From the NCBI RefSeq assembly GCF_015690355.1, contig NZ_JADPRT010000005.1, forward strand, positions 489,034 to 553,033: a stretch of DNA of 64,000 nucleotides, written 5' to 3'. The notes under the pieces were generated by a model. It saw nothing but the letters and a program-made list of their open reading frames with translations, had not been told where the DNA came from and made no database searches. Below are positions 40,199 to 48,977 of this stretch, one piece after another. The DNA is from Streptacidiphilus fuscans. Lineage in GTDB: Bacteria > Actinomycetota > Actinomycetes > Streptomycetales > Streptomycetaceae. The first letter of the stretch is position 1. Each line of letters begins with the position of its first letter. The translations under genes and the position numbers were made by a program.

Positions 40199-41374
40199 TT
40201 GAGCGGGATCATCGTGGTCGGCGGGGGTATCGCCGGTTCGGCGGCGGCGTTGGCGCTGCACAAGGCCGGGTTCGAGGTGACGGTCCACGAGGCGCATCCG
40301 GTGAGCGGCGCGGACATCGGGGCCTTCCTGACGCTGGCCAGCAACGGCATGCAGGCGCTGGCGCAGTTCGACGCGGCCGAGGCGGTGGCCGCCGAGGGTT
40401 TCGAGCTGACCGCGATGAACGTGCTGGACGCGGAGGGCGCCGAGCTCGCCTCGGTGCCGCTCGGGGACGTGGAGCATCCGCTCACCCGGTTCCGCTGCCT
40501 GCGCCGCGCCGAGCTGGCCGCCGCCCTCCAGCGCGAGCTTACGCGGCGCGGCATCACGATCCGGCACGCCGCGCGGCTGGTCGGCGTCGACGACACGGAC
40601 GACGGCGTCACCGCGCGCTTCGCGGACGGCTCGTCGGCGGAGGGCGAGTTGCTGGTCGGCGCGGACGGGCTGCACTCCGTCGTCCGCTCGCAGCTGGTCT
40701 CCGACGCCCGCCCGGAGTACGCGGGCCAGGCGGTCTTCTACGGCTACACGACCGAGGCCCGGCCCCCGCACACCGACGGGCGGATCACCATGGTCCGGGG
40801 CAGCGGCACGGCGTTCGGCTACGCGGTGTCGCCCGCCGGGCAGACGTACTGGTTCGCGCGGGTTCCCGGACCGGCGCTGACGGCGGAGGAGATCGCGGGC
40901 ACGAAGCCCGCCGAGTGGCGCGAGCGCCTGCTGCCGCTGCTGCGCCCGGACAGCACACCCACCGCCGACATCGTGGCGGCGACGACCGAGATCCTGATGG
41001 CGACGAACGCCATGCACCTCACCCCGGGCCTGCCATGGCGCGGTCGGCGCACGGTCCTGATCGGCGACGCCGCGCACGCGGCCTCGCCCGCGACCGGCCA
41101 GGGCGCGTCGATGGCGCTGGAGGACGCCGTGGTGCTGGCGAAGGCGCTGCGGGACAGCGCGTCGACGGACGCCGCGCTCGTCTCCTACGAGGCGCACCGC
41201 AGGCCGCGCGCCGAGCAGAACATGACGAACAGCGCCCAGCTGACCGCTTCCCGCACCACCGCCGTCTCGCCGGACACCACCCGGCGCGAGCGTCCCTCGA
41301 CGCGGGTGGACGAGGACGTGCAGCGGACCCTGGACTGGAACACGCCGCTCCAGGCCGCGCCGGACGTGATCTGA
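40199..41374 (+). CDS. FAD-dependent aromatic-type monooxygenase
   Basis: 391 residues, class A flavoprotein hydroxylase. GGGIAG at 9-14 opens the FAD site, 'LVGADGLHSVVRSQL' near 158 is the DG motif, and 'VLIGDAAHAASPATGQGASMALEDAVVLAKAL' near 285 is the GD motif. The start is TTG at 40199 (GGGGGC upstream); later starts would cut the first beta-strand. Divergent from the Lrp gene. Probably hydroxylates an aromatic or polyketide-like substrate. A strong terminator follows. Confidence 0.87.
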   Translation: MSGIIVVGGGIAGSAAALALHKAGFEVTVHEAHPVSGADIGAFLTLASNGMQALAQFDAAEAVAAEGFELTAMNVLDAEGAELASVPLGDVEHPLTRFRCLRRAELAAALQRELTRRGITIRHAARLVGVDDTDDGVTARFADGSSAEGELLVGADGLHSVVRSQLVSDARPEYAGQAVFYGYTTEARPPHTDGRITMVRGSGTAFGYAVSPAGQTYWFARVPGPALTAEEIAGTKPAEWRERLLPLLRPDSTPTADIVAATTEILMATNAMHLTPGLPWRGRRTVLIGDAAHAASPATGQGASMALEDAVVLAKALRDSASTDAALVSYEAHRRPRAEQNMTNSAQLTASRTTAVSPDTTRRERPSTRVDEDVQRTLDWNTPLQAAPDVI

Positions 41375-41391
41375 CGCAGCGTCAACACAGC

Positions 41392-41431
41392 CCGAGGGCC
41401 GACCCACGCTGCCTGCGGGGTCGGCCCTCGG
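41392..41431. terminator. Bidirectional terminator
   Basis: CCGAGGGCCGACCC (41392-41405) pairs perfectly with 41418-41431 with a 12-base loop, between the convergent monooxygenase and amylase genes. Confidence 0.85.
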
Positions 41432-41467
41432 AGTCACCAGAACTGCCGGGTTGTCACAACCTGCCGG

Positions 41468-43312
41468 TCACCAGCTGTCGTTCAGCGTCCCGCTGCCCGA
41501 ACCACCCGTGGTGAACGAGTGGTTGTTGCCCGGCTCCCAGGTGATCGAGCCGTCGGGGTTCTTGATGATGTACTTGTACTGGATCGAGGTGTTGGCGGGC
41601 AGGCTGACCGTGCCGCTCCACACCGGGTAGCCCGACGAGGAGAGCGGGATCGCCTGCGAGGTGTCCCAGTTGCCCAGCGCCGGGATCGAGCCGACCAGGA
41701 AGACGTTCTGCCCGTAGGTCGTGGTCTCGTTGACGTTGAAACTCTCACCGACCGTGCCGGACGCGGCCGTCGGCAGGTAGAGCGCGACCGCGTCGTCCGC
41801 CGGGACGGTGACGGTGGCGGTCCCGTTGGTGGCGACCACGACGGTCGAGCCCGTGCACGCGCCCGTCGACGGCGTCAGGTCACCGTGGATGACGTCGCAG
41901 TAGTTGCCCGCCGGAAGGCCGGTGGCCACGGTGATGGTCTTGGCCGCCGACTCGTTGTTGACGGCGATCCATCCGCGGTCGCCCCGGCTGAAGGCGATCA
42001 GGTTGGAACCGTCGTCGTACCAGTTGGCGACCGGCTGACCGGCGACTGCGTTGTGCCAGCCGACCATGTTGGCGACGCCCTGGTTGCGGTCGGTGCAGAA
42101 CCAACCGTTGGAACAGTCGGTGTCCGTGACATAGCCGTTGGCGTCGGCGGGCGGGGAGTCGTCGCTGTTGGTCCAGTCGAAGCTGGCGTAGACCTGCGGG
42201 ACGTCGTAACCCCAGGCCAGCTCGAAGAGGTTGGCCAGGATGTAGCTCGCGCCGGACTTGTAGTTGAGCGTGCTGCCGTTGCGCTCGGTGTCGTGGTTGG
42301 TCACCATCGACGTCGACGCGCTCGGCGGCTCAAGACCCCAACTCTGCCCGAACGTCTTCAAGTTGGCGATGTCGCCGGTGAACTGCGTCTTGAGGTCCTG
42401 GGCGTAGGTGAACTCGATGACGCTGCCGTTGGACTCGAAGGCGGCCGGCTGCAGCGCGCTGTTGGTGCTGCCCGGGATCACCTCCTGGTAGACGTACGGG
42501 CGCTGGTTCGTCCAGGTGGTGTTGTTCACCTGGGCCAGGATCGCGGCCATGTCGGCCTGGGCGATGTGCTTGGCCGCGTCCATCCGGAATCCGTCCACGC
42601 CGTCGGCGATCAGGCTGTTGAGGTAGCCCGCCTCGGTCTGCCGGACGTGGGTGGTCTCGGTGGCCAGGTCCTCCAGGTTGGACAGGTCGCAGTCCTGCAC
42701 CTGGGTCTGGTTGTTCCAGTCCTGGATGGAGAGGTCCGAGTTGGGGCAGTTGCCCGGGTACTGGTGGAAGTCGGCCGAGGTGTAGCCGGGCTGGGAGTAG
42801 CTCTCCGTCGACGAGTTGAAGGTGTCGCCGCCGTAGGAGTCGGTGCTGGTGTTGTTGTTGCCCGCCATGTGGTTGAGCACGGCGTCCGCGTAGACCTTGA
42901 CGCCCGCGTTGTGGCAGGTGGTGACCATGGCGGCGAACTGCGCGGCGTTGCCCATCCGGCTGTTGAGGTCGTAGCCGATCGGCTGGTAGACCTCCCACCA
43001 CGGGTGGGTGCCCGAGAGCCGGATCGAGTCCTGCGGCGGGGCGACCTCGACCGCCCCGTAGCCCTTCGGGCCGAGCTCGCTGGTGCACTCGTTGGCGACG
43101 GAGTTCCAGTTCCACTCGAAGAGGTTCGCGATGACGTCGCCGCCGTCCGGCCCGGTCGCGGCCCGGGCGGGCTGCGCCTGCGTGGTCAACGGCACGACCA
43201 CGGCTGCGGCGACGAGCACGCCGACGGCGACCCAGCGGGCCGTACCGCCGGACGGTGGGGTGGTGCTGCCGGGCGATGGGGTGCGGCGTCTGATGTGGAT
43301 GCGCTTCCTCAT
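41468..43312 (-). CDS. Secreted alpha-amylase (GH13) with C-terminal starch-binding CBM20
   Basis: 614 residues. An Arg-rich head and a hydrophobic stretch (about 27-47) with 'AQPARA' form the export signal. The GH13 barrel has all four conserved regions: DAVLNH (143-148), GFRMDAAKH with nucleophile D245, YQEV with acid E277, and NHD with D341. The last 100 residues ('GESFNVNETTTYGQNVFLVGSIPALGNWD' to 'SITWEPGNNHSFTT') are a CBM20 starch-binding domain. Hydrolyses internal alpha-1,4 bonds of starch outside the cell. A palindrome typical of maltose-regulator sites lies 135 bp upstream. Confidence 0.95.
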   Translation of the reverse strand: MRKRIHIRRRTPSPGSTTPPSGGTARWVAVGVLVAAAVVVPLTTQAQPARAATGPDGGDVIANLFEWNWNSVANECTSELGPKGYGAVEVAPPQDSIRLSGTHPWWEVYQPIGYDLNSRMGNAAQFAAMVTTCHNAGVKVYADAVLNHMAGNNNTSTDSYGGDTFNSSTESYSQPGYTSADFHQYPGNCPNSDLSIQDWNNQTQVQDCDLSNLEDLATETTHVRQTEAGYLNSLIADGVDGFRMDAAKHIAQADMAAILAQVNNTTWTNQRPYVYQEVIPGSTNSALQPAAFESNGSVIEFTYAQDLKTQFTGDIANLKTFGQSWGLEPPSASTSMVTNHDTERNGSTLNYKSGASYILANLFELAWGYDVPQVYASFDWTNSDDSPPADANGYVTDTDCSNGWFCTDRNQGVANMVGWHNAVAGQPVANWYDDGSNLIAFSRGDRGWIAVNNESAAKTITVATGLPAGNYCDVIHGDLTPSTGACTGSTVVVATNGTATVTVPADDAVALYLPTAASGTVGESFNVNETTTYGQNVFLVGSIPALGNWDTSQAIPLSSSGYPVWSGTVSLPANTSIQYKYIIKNPDGSITWEPGNNHSFTTGGSGSGTLNDSW

Positions 43313-43408
43313 GGGCCCTCTCTCCGGAGCCAGGGGGTGGGGGTCGCGGCACCGGGCCCCGCGGGCCGCCCTGCCGCGTAGCAGACCCTCTCGCGGCCCT
43401 GATGACCG

Positions 43409-43458
43409 CGTCAATAACTCTGTGCAAAATATTTCGGCAAGTTCCGGCAAGCCCTTGC
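43409..43458 (-). promoter_or_regulatory. Amylase promoter region with LacI/MalR-like operator
   Basis: GCAAGCCCTTGC (43447-43458) is a GCAAG-N2-CTTGC dyad. GGCAAG half sites recur at about 43436 and 43446, with the inverse CTTGCC at about 43465. CGTCAA at 43409-43414 reads TTGACG on the coding strand and is a plausible -35. The site type fits the maltose repressor of streptomycete amylase genes. Confidence 0.5.
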
Positions 43459-43492
43459 GGGGAGCTTGCCAGGCAGAAACGCCGCGGGCCGG

Positions 43493-43509
43493 CCCCCCCC
43501 CCCGGGGGG
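43493..43509. repeat. Homopolymer tract C11G6
   Basis: Eleven C followed directly by six G, just beyond the stop of the secreted-protein gene and upstream of the amylase gene. It can fold on itself and is a likely spot for slipped-strand length change or sequencing error. Confidence 0.7.
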
Positions 43510-43545
43510 CGGTCCCCGGCGGCGGCCGACCGGGCCCACAGTGGG

Positions 43546-44352
43546 TCAGAGCGCAGAGCCCTGCCCGAGCTTGAGGCCCCTGACGTCGTTCGGCCCGGTG
43601 GACGTGCCGAAGTGCGGCGCGGGCGTGTTGTGGTAGCAGCCGAGGTCGCCGTTGACGGTGTTGGAGCCGACCGCGTTGCCGTCCGGGTCCGCGACCTTGT
43701 CGTCGGCGACGAGGATGTTGGTGCCGACGTGGTTGCGGCTGGTGGCCATGTAGCACGAGCGTAGGTGGCTGCTGGTGATGTAGCCGCCGACGTTGTTGTC
43801 CTCGAAGTCGTCGTAGGCCGGGGTCGGCACGCCGTTGTTGGCGAGCGTCGCGAAGACGGCCAGCGAGGGCTGGGGGGCGCAGTTGACACCCGCTCCGTCG
43901 TTCAGCGTGGTGATGTCGCCCTTGACGGTGTCGGAGTGCAGGATCACCGCGAGCGCGTGGTCGCTGTTGATGTTGCCGCCGACCACGTCGTCGGTGGTGG
44001 TGCTGCAGTTGGCGTGCGGGGAGCAGCCCAGCCCCAGCGCCGCACCCCGGTCCACCTGGACGTTGCCCTTGACGTGGACGGTGGCGCCGGTGATCGCGTC
44101 GAGTACGGAGTGCGGCGTGACGTAGAGCTGGGTCTCCACGGTCACCTTGCCGCTCGGGATGGTACAGGTGCCGTCGACCACCAGCTCGTAGTAGTAACCA
44201 GGGGCAATGTCACCGCCGTGGCAGACCACCGTGGTGGCGCCGTTCGGGACGACATGGTGCGGCACGGCATGGGCGGCGGGCGCGCCGGCGAAGGCGAGCG
44301 CTGAGAGAGCGGTCAGGGCCACCGGGGCCGACCTGAGGACGGAACGGAACAA
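43546..44352 (-). CDS. Secreted protein of unknown function, repeat-like
   Basis: 268 residues. Starts at TTG (44350-44352), eight bases after GAGGAG; the longer frame has no ribosome site. A Sec signal (about 1-30, cut after AAHA) is followed by short 'V.GN' and 'GG.I' turns spaced about 20-25 residues ('VHVKGNVQVD', 'DDVVGGNINSDH', 'DTVKGDITTLND', 'NNVGGYITSSH', 'NTVNGDLGCY'), suggesting a beta-helix or stacked-strand fold, with Cys pairs for disulphides. No family or enzyme motif recognised. Between the amylase and chitinase genes, same strand. Confidence 0.72.
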   Translation of the reverse strand: MFRSVLRSAPVALTALSALAFAGAPAAHAVPHHVVPNGATTVVCHGGDIAPGYYYELVVDGTCTIPSGKVTVETQLYVTPHSVLDAITGATVHVKGNVQVDRGAALGLGCSPHANCSTTTDDVVGGNINSDHALAVILHSDTVKGDITTLNDGAGVNCAPQPSLAVFATLANNGVPTPAYDDFEDNNVGGYITSSHLRSCYMATSRNHVGTNILVADDKVADPDGNAVGSNTVNGDLGCYHNTPAPHFGTSTGPNDVRGLKLGQGSAL

Positions 44353-44441
44353 CGTACGATCTCCTCGACTCTGCCCCCCACCTGACGTTCTGGCAGCAGT
44401 CACGCTATGCGCAGCGCATCCGCCCCGCCACGCAGAGCGAC

Positions 44442-44482
44442 CGAGCAGGTGACGCCCCGTCGGGGGACACGCCACCTGCTCG
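44442..44482 (-). terminator. Terminator after chitinase gene
   Basis: CGAGCAGGTG (44442-44451) pairs with CACCTGCTCG (44473-44482); an inner CCCC/GGGG pair can extend the stem. It begins 45 bases beyond the chitinase stop on the minus strand. Confidence 0.65.
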
Positions 44483-44526
44483 ACCGCCTGCTCAGCCGCC
44501 GGCCTGATCGCCGGCCCGAGCGCCGC

Positions 44527-46239
44527 TCAGCTGAGGTTGAAGTCGTCCGCGAAGACGTTGCCCTGCCCGTACCAGCCGTGGACGAAGACGGTGACCGTCC
44601 CGCTGCTCCCGGTGGTGAATGGCACCGTCAGCTGGTTCCAGCCACTGTTGCTGGACCAGGTCGACGCGCTTGCCCCACCGCTGACACCGACGTAGGCGTA
44701 GCTGCCCTGGACCCAACCCGACAGCGTGTAGCTGGTGTTGGGCTTGAGCGTCACCGTCTGGTCGCACTCGCCGGTGGCGGACGAGGTCGGGGTGACCTGG
44801 AGCGCGTAACTGCCGGAGTGGACCGGGCTGGTGACGACGCCGCTGCCGGACTGGCAGGTCCACGGGCTCAGACTGCCCGACTCGAAGCCCGCGTTGACCA
44901 GCGATCCGCCGCCGGTCCCGCCGCCGCCACCGCTGCCGGTCACCGTCAGGTCGTACGTCGCGGTGTGGCTGCCGCTGGACGCGGTCCCGGTGACCGTGAT
45001 CGGGTAGCTGCCCGCCGCGACCGAGGACCCGACCGTCGCCGTCAGCGTCGCGCTGCCGCCGGAGGTGACCGAGCTCGGGCTGAACGACACGCTCACGCCG
45101 GACGGAGCGCCGCTCGCCGACAGGCTCACCGACTCCGCGCTGCCCACCGTCACCGCCGTGTTCACGGCCGCCGTCCCGCTGCCGCCCTGGGCGACCGACG
45201 CGGACGAGGGCGAGAGCGCCAGCGAGAAGTCACTGCTGGTCCCGCCACCGCCGCCGCCCGAGGTGCCCTCGTAGGGCACGAACGCGTCCGTGAACGCCAG
45301 CGGGTTCTGGCTGATCTCACTGCAGGTGGGCAGCGAGTTGGCACTGCCGCTGCACGCCTGGTCCCGGTCCACCGACCAGAACGCCAACCGCCCCACGCCG
45401 TGCTGCGCGGCGAAGCTCTCCACCGTCTGCGCGTCGGCGAGGGTGAAGGTCGAGCCGTCGTCGTTCTTGCCGATCATCGGCGTGATGCCGAGGTTGGCGT
45501 AGGTGTAGGACGGGTCGACCGCCTGCATCTGCGCGAGCGTGGACTGCGCGGCGGAGATCGCCGCCTGGCCCATCTCCTCGCCGGTGCCCGCGTAGTAGTC
45601 CATGGCCATGACGTTGACCACGTCGATCTTGATGCCCACGTTCTTGGCGGCCTGCAGGATGTTGACGCCGTCCTGGGTCAGCCCGCTGGGGAGGACCGGC
45701 AGGGTCATCGAGAACTGCAGGTTGGGGTTGGTCGCCTTGAGGTCCTTCATCGCCTGCATCTGCCGCGCGGCGGACGCGGTGTCGGCGACGGCGGCGCCCT
45801 CGACGTCGAAGTCGAGCTGGGTGACGCCGTAGTCGTTGATGATCGCCTGGTAGCCGGCGTCGATGCTGCTCTGCGTCGTGCAGGTCCAGGCGAGCGGCTC
45901 ACCGCTGGCGCCGCCGGACGAGATGATCACCGACGCGCCCTCGGACTTGGCCTTGGCGATCTCGGGGTCGGTGTAGGAGTCCGCGCCGATCGGAAGCGTG
46001 TCGCCCCAGATCTGGTTGCAGCCCTCGCCCAGCACGAAGGCCGCGGTGTAGGCCTTCAGCCCGTGCCCGGTGACGGCCGTGTCGAGCATGCCCTCCTGAC
46101 CGTTCGACATGTCGACATAGGGAGCGACCGAGTAGACACTCGTCGCCGCGGTACTCGCCGTGGGCGCGAAGGCCCCGACCATCCCGGCGACGGCGAGCGC
46201 CAGCGCGCCTGCCGAGGCGGTAAATCTTGCCAAGTGCAT
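44527..46239 (-). CDS. Secreted GH18 chitinase with Ig-like and carbohydrate-binding domains
   Basis: 570 residues. Sec signal 1-31; GH18 barrel about 33-330 with the DxDxE motif D143-F-D145-V-E147 and 'VVNVMAMDYYAGTG' near 200; a Gly linker; an Ig/PKD-like domain about 345-420 ('SDFSLALSPSSASVAQGGSGTAAVNTAVTVG'); a second Gly linker; and a jelly-roll carbohydrate-binding module about 440-570 beginning 'LVNAGFESGSLSPWTCQSG'. Breaks beta-1,4 GlcNAc chains outside the cell. ATG at 46237-46239 with GAAGGGA. Its promoter carries the direct repeats of streptomycete chitinase genes. Confidence 0.94.
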   Translation of the reverse strand: MHLARFTASAGALALAVAGMVGAFAPTASTAATSVYSVAPYVDMSNGQEGMLDTAVTGHGLKAYTAAFVLGEGCNQIWGDTLPIGADSYTDPEIAKAKSEGASVIISSGGASGEPLAWTCTTQSSIDAGYQAIINDYGVTQLDFDVEGAAVADTASAARQMQAMKDLKATNPNLQFSMTLPVLPSGLTQDGVNILQAAKNVGIKIDVVNVMAMDYYAGTGEEMGQAAISAAQSTLAQMQAVDPSYTYANLGITPMIGKNDDGSTFTLADAQTVESFAAQHGVGRLAFWSVDRDQACSGSANSLPTCSEISQNPLAFTDAFVPYEGTSGGGGGGTSSDFSLALSPSSASVAQGGSGTAAVNTAVTVGSAESVSLSASGAPSGVSVSFSPSSVTSGGSATLTATVGSSVAAGSYPITVTGTASSGSHTATYDLTVTGSGGGGGTGGGSLVNAGFESGSLSPWTCQSGSGVVTSPVHSGSYALQVTPTSSATGECDQTVTLKPNTSYTLSGWVQGSYAYVGVSGGASASTWSSNSGWNQLTVPFTTGSSGTVTVFVHGWYGQGNVFADDFNLS

Positions 46240-46391
46240 GACACAAGTCCCTTCGGGGGTGCCCGACGCGACGGCACCGACGATGTGGGGCGTCGGCACC
46301 GACGGACTCGGCGTGCGTCGGGAACGGAGATGTGGGGGGTGTTGCCACGCAGGCCTGGCGTGAGCACTACCAAACAACCTCCGTGAGGCTG

Positions 46392-46440
46392 CGTCAATAG
46401 GACTAGACCAAATTGCCGCCGCAGCGACAGGACTAGTCCA
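46392..46440 (-). promoter_or_regulatory. Chitinase promoter with direct repeats
   Basis: AGGACTAGACCA (46399-46410) and AGGACTAGTCCA (46429-46440) are 30 bp apart, on the coding strand TGGTCTAGTCCT and TGGACTAGTCCT. This matches the 12-bp direct repeats (consensus near TGGTCTAGACCT) known to mediate chitin induction and glucose repression in Streptomyces. TTGACG at 46397-46392 (minus strand) is a matching -35. Confidence 0.75.
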
Positions 46441-46531
46441 CCTTCCGCCGACGACCGCCCGATCCGTACCCGACCGGTACCGGGTCCCGGCCGGGAAATT
46501 CAGTGGCCGACGGGGAGTTGGCGGGTCAGAG

Positions 46532-47158
46532 TCACTCGCCGGGCTTCTGCGCGAGATGCTGCTTCGCGTCCTCGTAACCCGCGTCGCCGGGGGCCTCGGC
46601 CGGGCCGTAGACGAGGTTGAGCACGCCGGTGCTGAAGGCCGCGGAGGAGAGCAGTCGCAGCGGGATCGGCTTCTCTCCTTCGCCGGACTCACCGAACAGC
46701 CGCATGCCCTTGCCCAGCGCGATCGGGTGCACCAGCAGGTGCAGCTCGTCGAGCAACCCTGCCGCCAGCAGCTGACGCACGACGGAGACCGAACCGCTCA
46801 ACCCGATGTCCCCGCCGGGCTCGCCCTTCAGCGCGGTCACGGTGGCGACCAGGTCGCCTTCGAGCTGCTCGGAGTTGCGCCAGCTGAAGGTCAGCGGCTG
46901 CTTCGAGACCACGATCTTCCGCATGTCCCCCAACGCCTTGGCGAACCCGGCGTCCTCGCCACCCGCCTGCTCGCGCTCCGGCCACGCCCCGGCGAAGCTG
47001 TCGTACGTCCTGCGCCCGAACAGGATCGTGTCCGCGCCCGCCAGCTGGGCACCCACGGCTGCGCCCATCTCGTCGTTGTAGTACGGGAAGTGCCACTCGT
47101 TGGGAGCCTCCACGACACCGTCGAGCGAGATGAACAGCCCTGCCGTGATCTTTCGCAT
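46532..47158 (-). CDS. Dihydrofolate reductase family (RibD C-terminal-like) protein
   Basis: 208 residues, NADPH-dependent reductase fold shared by DHFR and RibD. 'KITAGLFISLDGVVEAPNEWHFPYYNDEM' at the start, 'DTILFGRRTYDSFAGAWP' near 45, 'SGSVSVVRQLLAAGLLDELHLLVHPIALGKGMRLFG' near 125-160. ATG at 47158 has GGAGG seven bases upstream; the ATG six bases earlier is too close to it. Single gene. Natural substrate unknown; these proteins are seldom true folate enzymes. Confidence 0.88.
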   Translation of the reverse strand: MRKITAGLFISLDGVVEAPNEWHFPYYNDEMGAAVGAQLAGADTILFGRRTYDSFAGAWPEREQAGGEDAGFAKALGDMRKIVVSKQPLTFSWRNSEQLEGDLVATVTALKGEPGGDIGLSGSVSVVRQLLAAGLLDELHLLVHPIALGKGMRLFGESGEGEKPIPLRLLSSAAFSTGVLNLVYGPAEAPGDAGYEDAKQHLAQKPGE

Positions 47159-47234
47159 CGCCATGCCTCCGCGGGAGTGGTACGCCTCCCGCGGACTCTA
47201 CCGAAATGTCCGTTCCTCACCGCTGCTTCGGTGC

Positions 47235-48170
47235 CTACGAGGCGAACGCGTCGACCGTCGCGGCGAACTGCTCCGCGTCCTGGAAAAGGAAGGCGTGCCC
47301 CGCGTCGGGGTACATCAGGACGTCGGCGCAGCGCAGGCCGTCGGCCAGGATCACGGCGTTGCCCGCCGGGTCCAGGGCGTCCGACGCACCGTCAGCGACC
47401 AGGACCGGCACATGGATCCGCCCCAGCTCCCGGCCCTCCCGGTCCGCGCCGGCCATCCACTGCTGGAGGGCGGTGGCCTGCTCGGCCCGCACCGCGTCGG
47501 AGACGCCGTAGAAGCCCGGGTACTGACTGATCCCCTTGGCGTACGCGTACGCGGCCGCGAGCTGGTCGGACGGGAACAGGACGGACAGCCGGACCGCCGG
47601 GTCCGGGCTGTCGAGCGCCGCGGCAGCGGCGGGCGGGATCGGCAGGGCCTGGCCCGTCCCGGCCTGGGTGGAGGCCAGCACCAACCGCCCCACCTGGCCC
47701 GGATGCCGTACCGCCAGCGCCTGCGCCACCATCCCGCCCAGCGACCACCCGAGCACGGTGGGCCGGTGCAGCCGGAGCGCGGAGATCAACGCGCTGGTCT
47801 GCTCGGCCATCGCGGGAACCGTCATCGTGCCCGGCAGCGCGCTGGTCTGTCCCACGCCCGCGTTGTCGAAGACGACCACGGTGTGGTGCGCGGCCAACGC
47901 GTCCACGAACGCGGGCGCCCAGGCGTCCATCGAGGCGCCGTGTCCCGTCACCAGCAGGATCGGGCTCCCCGCGCCGACCTCGCGGTAGCCGACGTCGCCG
48001 TCCCTGGTGTGCGCGATCAACGTCGGCGCGCCCACGATCCCGCTCGCAGGCGCCGGGGCGGACACCGGTGCCGCTGCCGCGACCCCTGTTCCGCACAGAG
48101 CCGTCACCACCGCCGTCGCCGCCGCGACTGCAACCCCGACCCGCGCTCGCATGCTGCCGCTGTGCTTCAT
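47235..48170 (-). CDS. Secreted alpha/beta-fold hydrolase
   Basis: 311 residues with an N-terminal export signal (about 9-33). 'ILLVTGHGASMDAWAPAFVDAL' gives the oxyanion loop, 'VLGWSLGGMVAQAL' near 145 the nucleophile Ser, 'VADGASDALDPAGN' near 255 the Asp, and 'YPDAGHAFLFQD' near 287 the His. GGGGAG lies five bases before the ATG. Likely an esterase, lipase or C-C hydrolase acting outside the membrane; no partner gene. Confidence 0.88.
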   Translation of the reverse strand: MKHSGSMRARVGVAVAAATAVVTALCGTGVAAAAPVSAPAPASGIVGAPTLIAHTRDGDVGYREVGAGSPILLVTGHGASMDAWAPAFVDALAAHHTVVVFDNAGVGQTSALPGTMTVPAMAEQTSALISALRLHRPTVLGWSLGGMVAQALAVRHPGQVGRLVLASTQAGTGQALPIPPAAAAALDSPDPAVRLSVLFPSDQLAAAYAYAKGISQYPGFYGVSDAVRAEQATALQQWMAGADREGRELGRIHVPVLVADGASDALDPAGNAVILADGLRCADVLMYPDAGHAFLFQDAEQFAATVDAFAS

Positions 48171-48257
48171 CCGGCTCCCCGCCCTTCGCTCCCCCACCGA
48201 CGACCGTCACCCGGGAGCGTAGCCACGGGCAGCCCGCAGCGCCTCCGGGTTTTGCCG

Positions 48258-48914
48258 CTAAGGCTGAGGGGTTCGGGAGCCCTGACTCAGCCAGGAACAG
48301 GAGTCCCGCCAGGCATCCGTGCAGAAGCTGGGCGGTAGCAGTCTTATCAGCTCGCCACCGACCTGGGACGTGCCCACCCAGCCCTCGCGCACGCCGTTGG
48401 TGACCGACTGGCACCCGGTCACGGCCTGGAGCAGCTCCACCTCGTGGCCGCCGTCCGTGAAGATCTCCAGCGCCGCCGACCCGGTGTCGTTCGGGCACTC
48501 GTAGGTCCCTCCCGGCGGCGTCGGCAGGGCGTTGAGCGCACTGCGGAAGCCGTTGATCGTCGCCTGGTCCGTGATCACCCGCGACGTCCGCTGCACCGTC
48601 CGCGTCCCGTTCGAGGCCCAGTACGCGTAGCCGCAGAGCAACAGCCGGTTCGCCGTCAGCGGTTCGAGTACGTCCCCCGTCCCGTACACGTCGGTGGCCT
48701 GGTCCTTCGGCGGCTCGGCGGGGCACCGGCCCGTGCGTACCGCCGTCAGGGCCGCCGCGACAGCCGACGGGTCCTGCGTCTGCGTCACGTTGCCGTTGAG
48801 CCAGCCACTCGCGTGGATCCCCCACAGCACAGCCGCTACGACCACCGCGAGCGCCAGTGCCTCCTGCCACAGCTTGAGCCTCAGTCGCCGTCTGCCGCCA
48901 GGTCTTCGCGCCAT
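48258..48914 (-). CDS. Membrane-anchored hypothetical protein
   Basis: 218 residues. A basic head (MARRPGGRRRLRLK) and one TM helix ('ALALAVVVAAVLWGIHASGWL', about 19-39) place the rest outside. The outer domain has six Cys ('GRCPAEP', 'LLLCGYAYWAS', 'TYECPND', 'VTGCQSV', 'SFCTDAWRDSCSW') fit for three disulphides. No family recognised. GAGGGGGCGAGG precedes the ATG. It is 64 bp after the murJ gene on the same strand and could be co-transcribed. Confidence 0.65.
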   Translation of the reverse strand: MARRPGGRRRLRLKLWQEALALAVVVAAVLWGIHASGWLNGNVTQTQDPSAVAAALTAVRTGRCPAEPPKDQATDVYGTGDVLEPLTANRLLLCGYAYWASNGTRTVQRTSRVITDQATINGFRSALNALPTPPGGTYECPNDTGSAALEIFTDGGHEVELLQAVTGCQSVTNGVREGWVGTSQVGGELIRLLPPSFCTDAWRDSCSWLSQGSRTPQP

Positions 48915-48977
48915 CCTCGCCCCCTCGCATCGTGCCCGTAGGACGAAGCAGGAGGCACAACGGTTCCTGACGTGACG

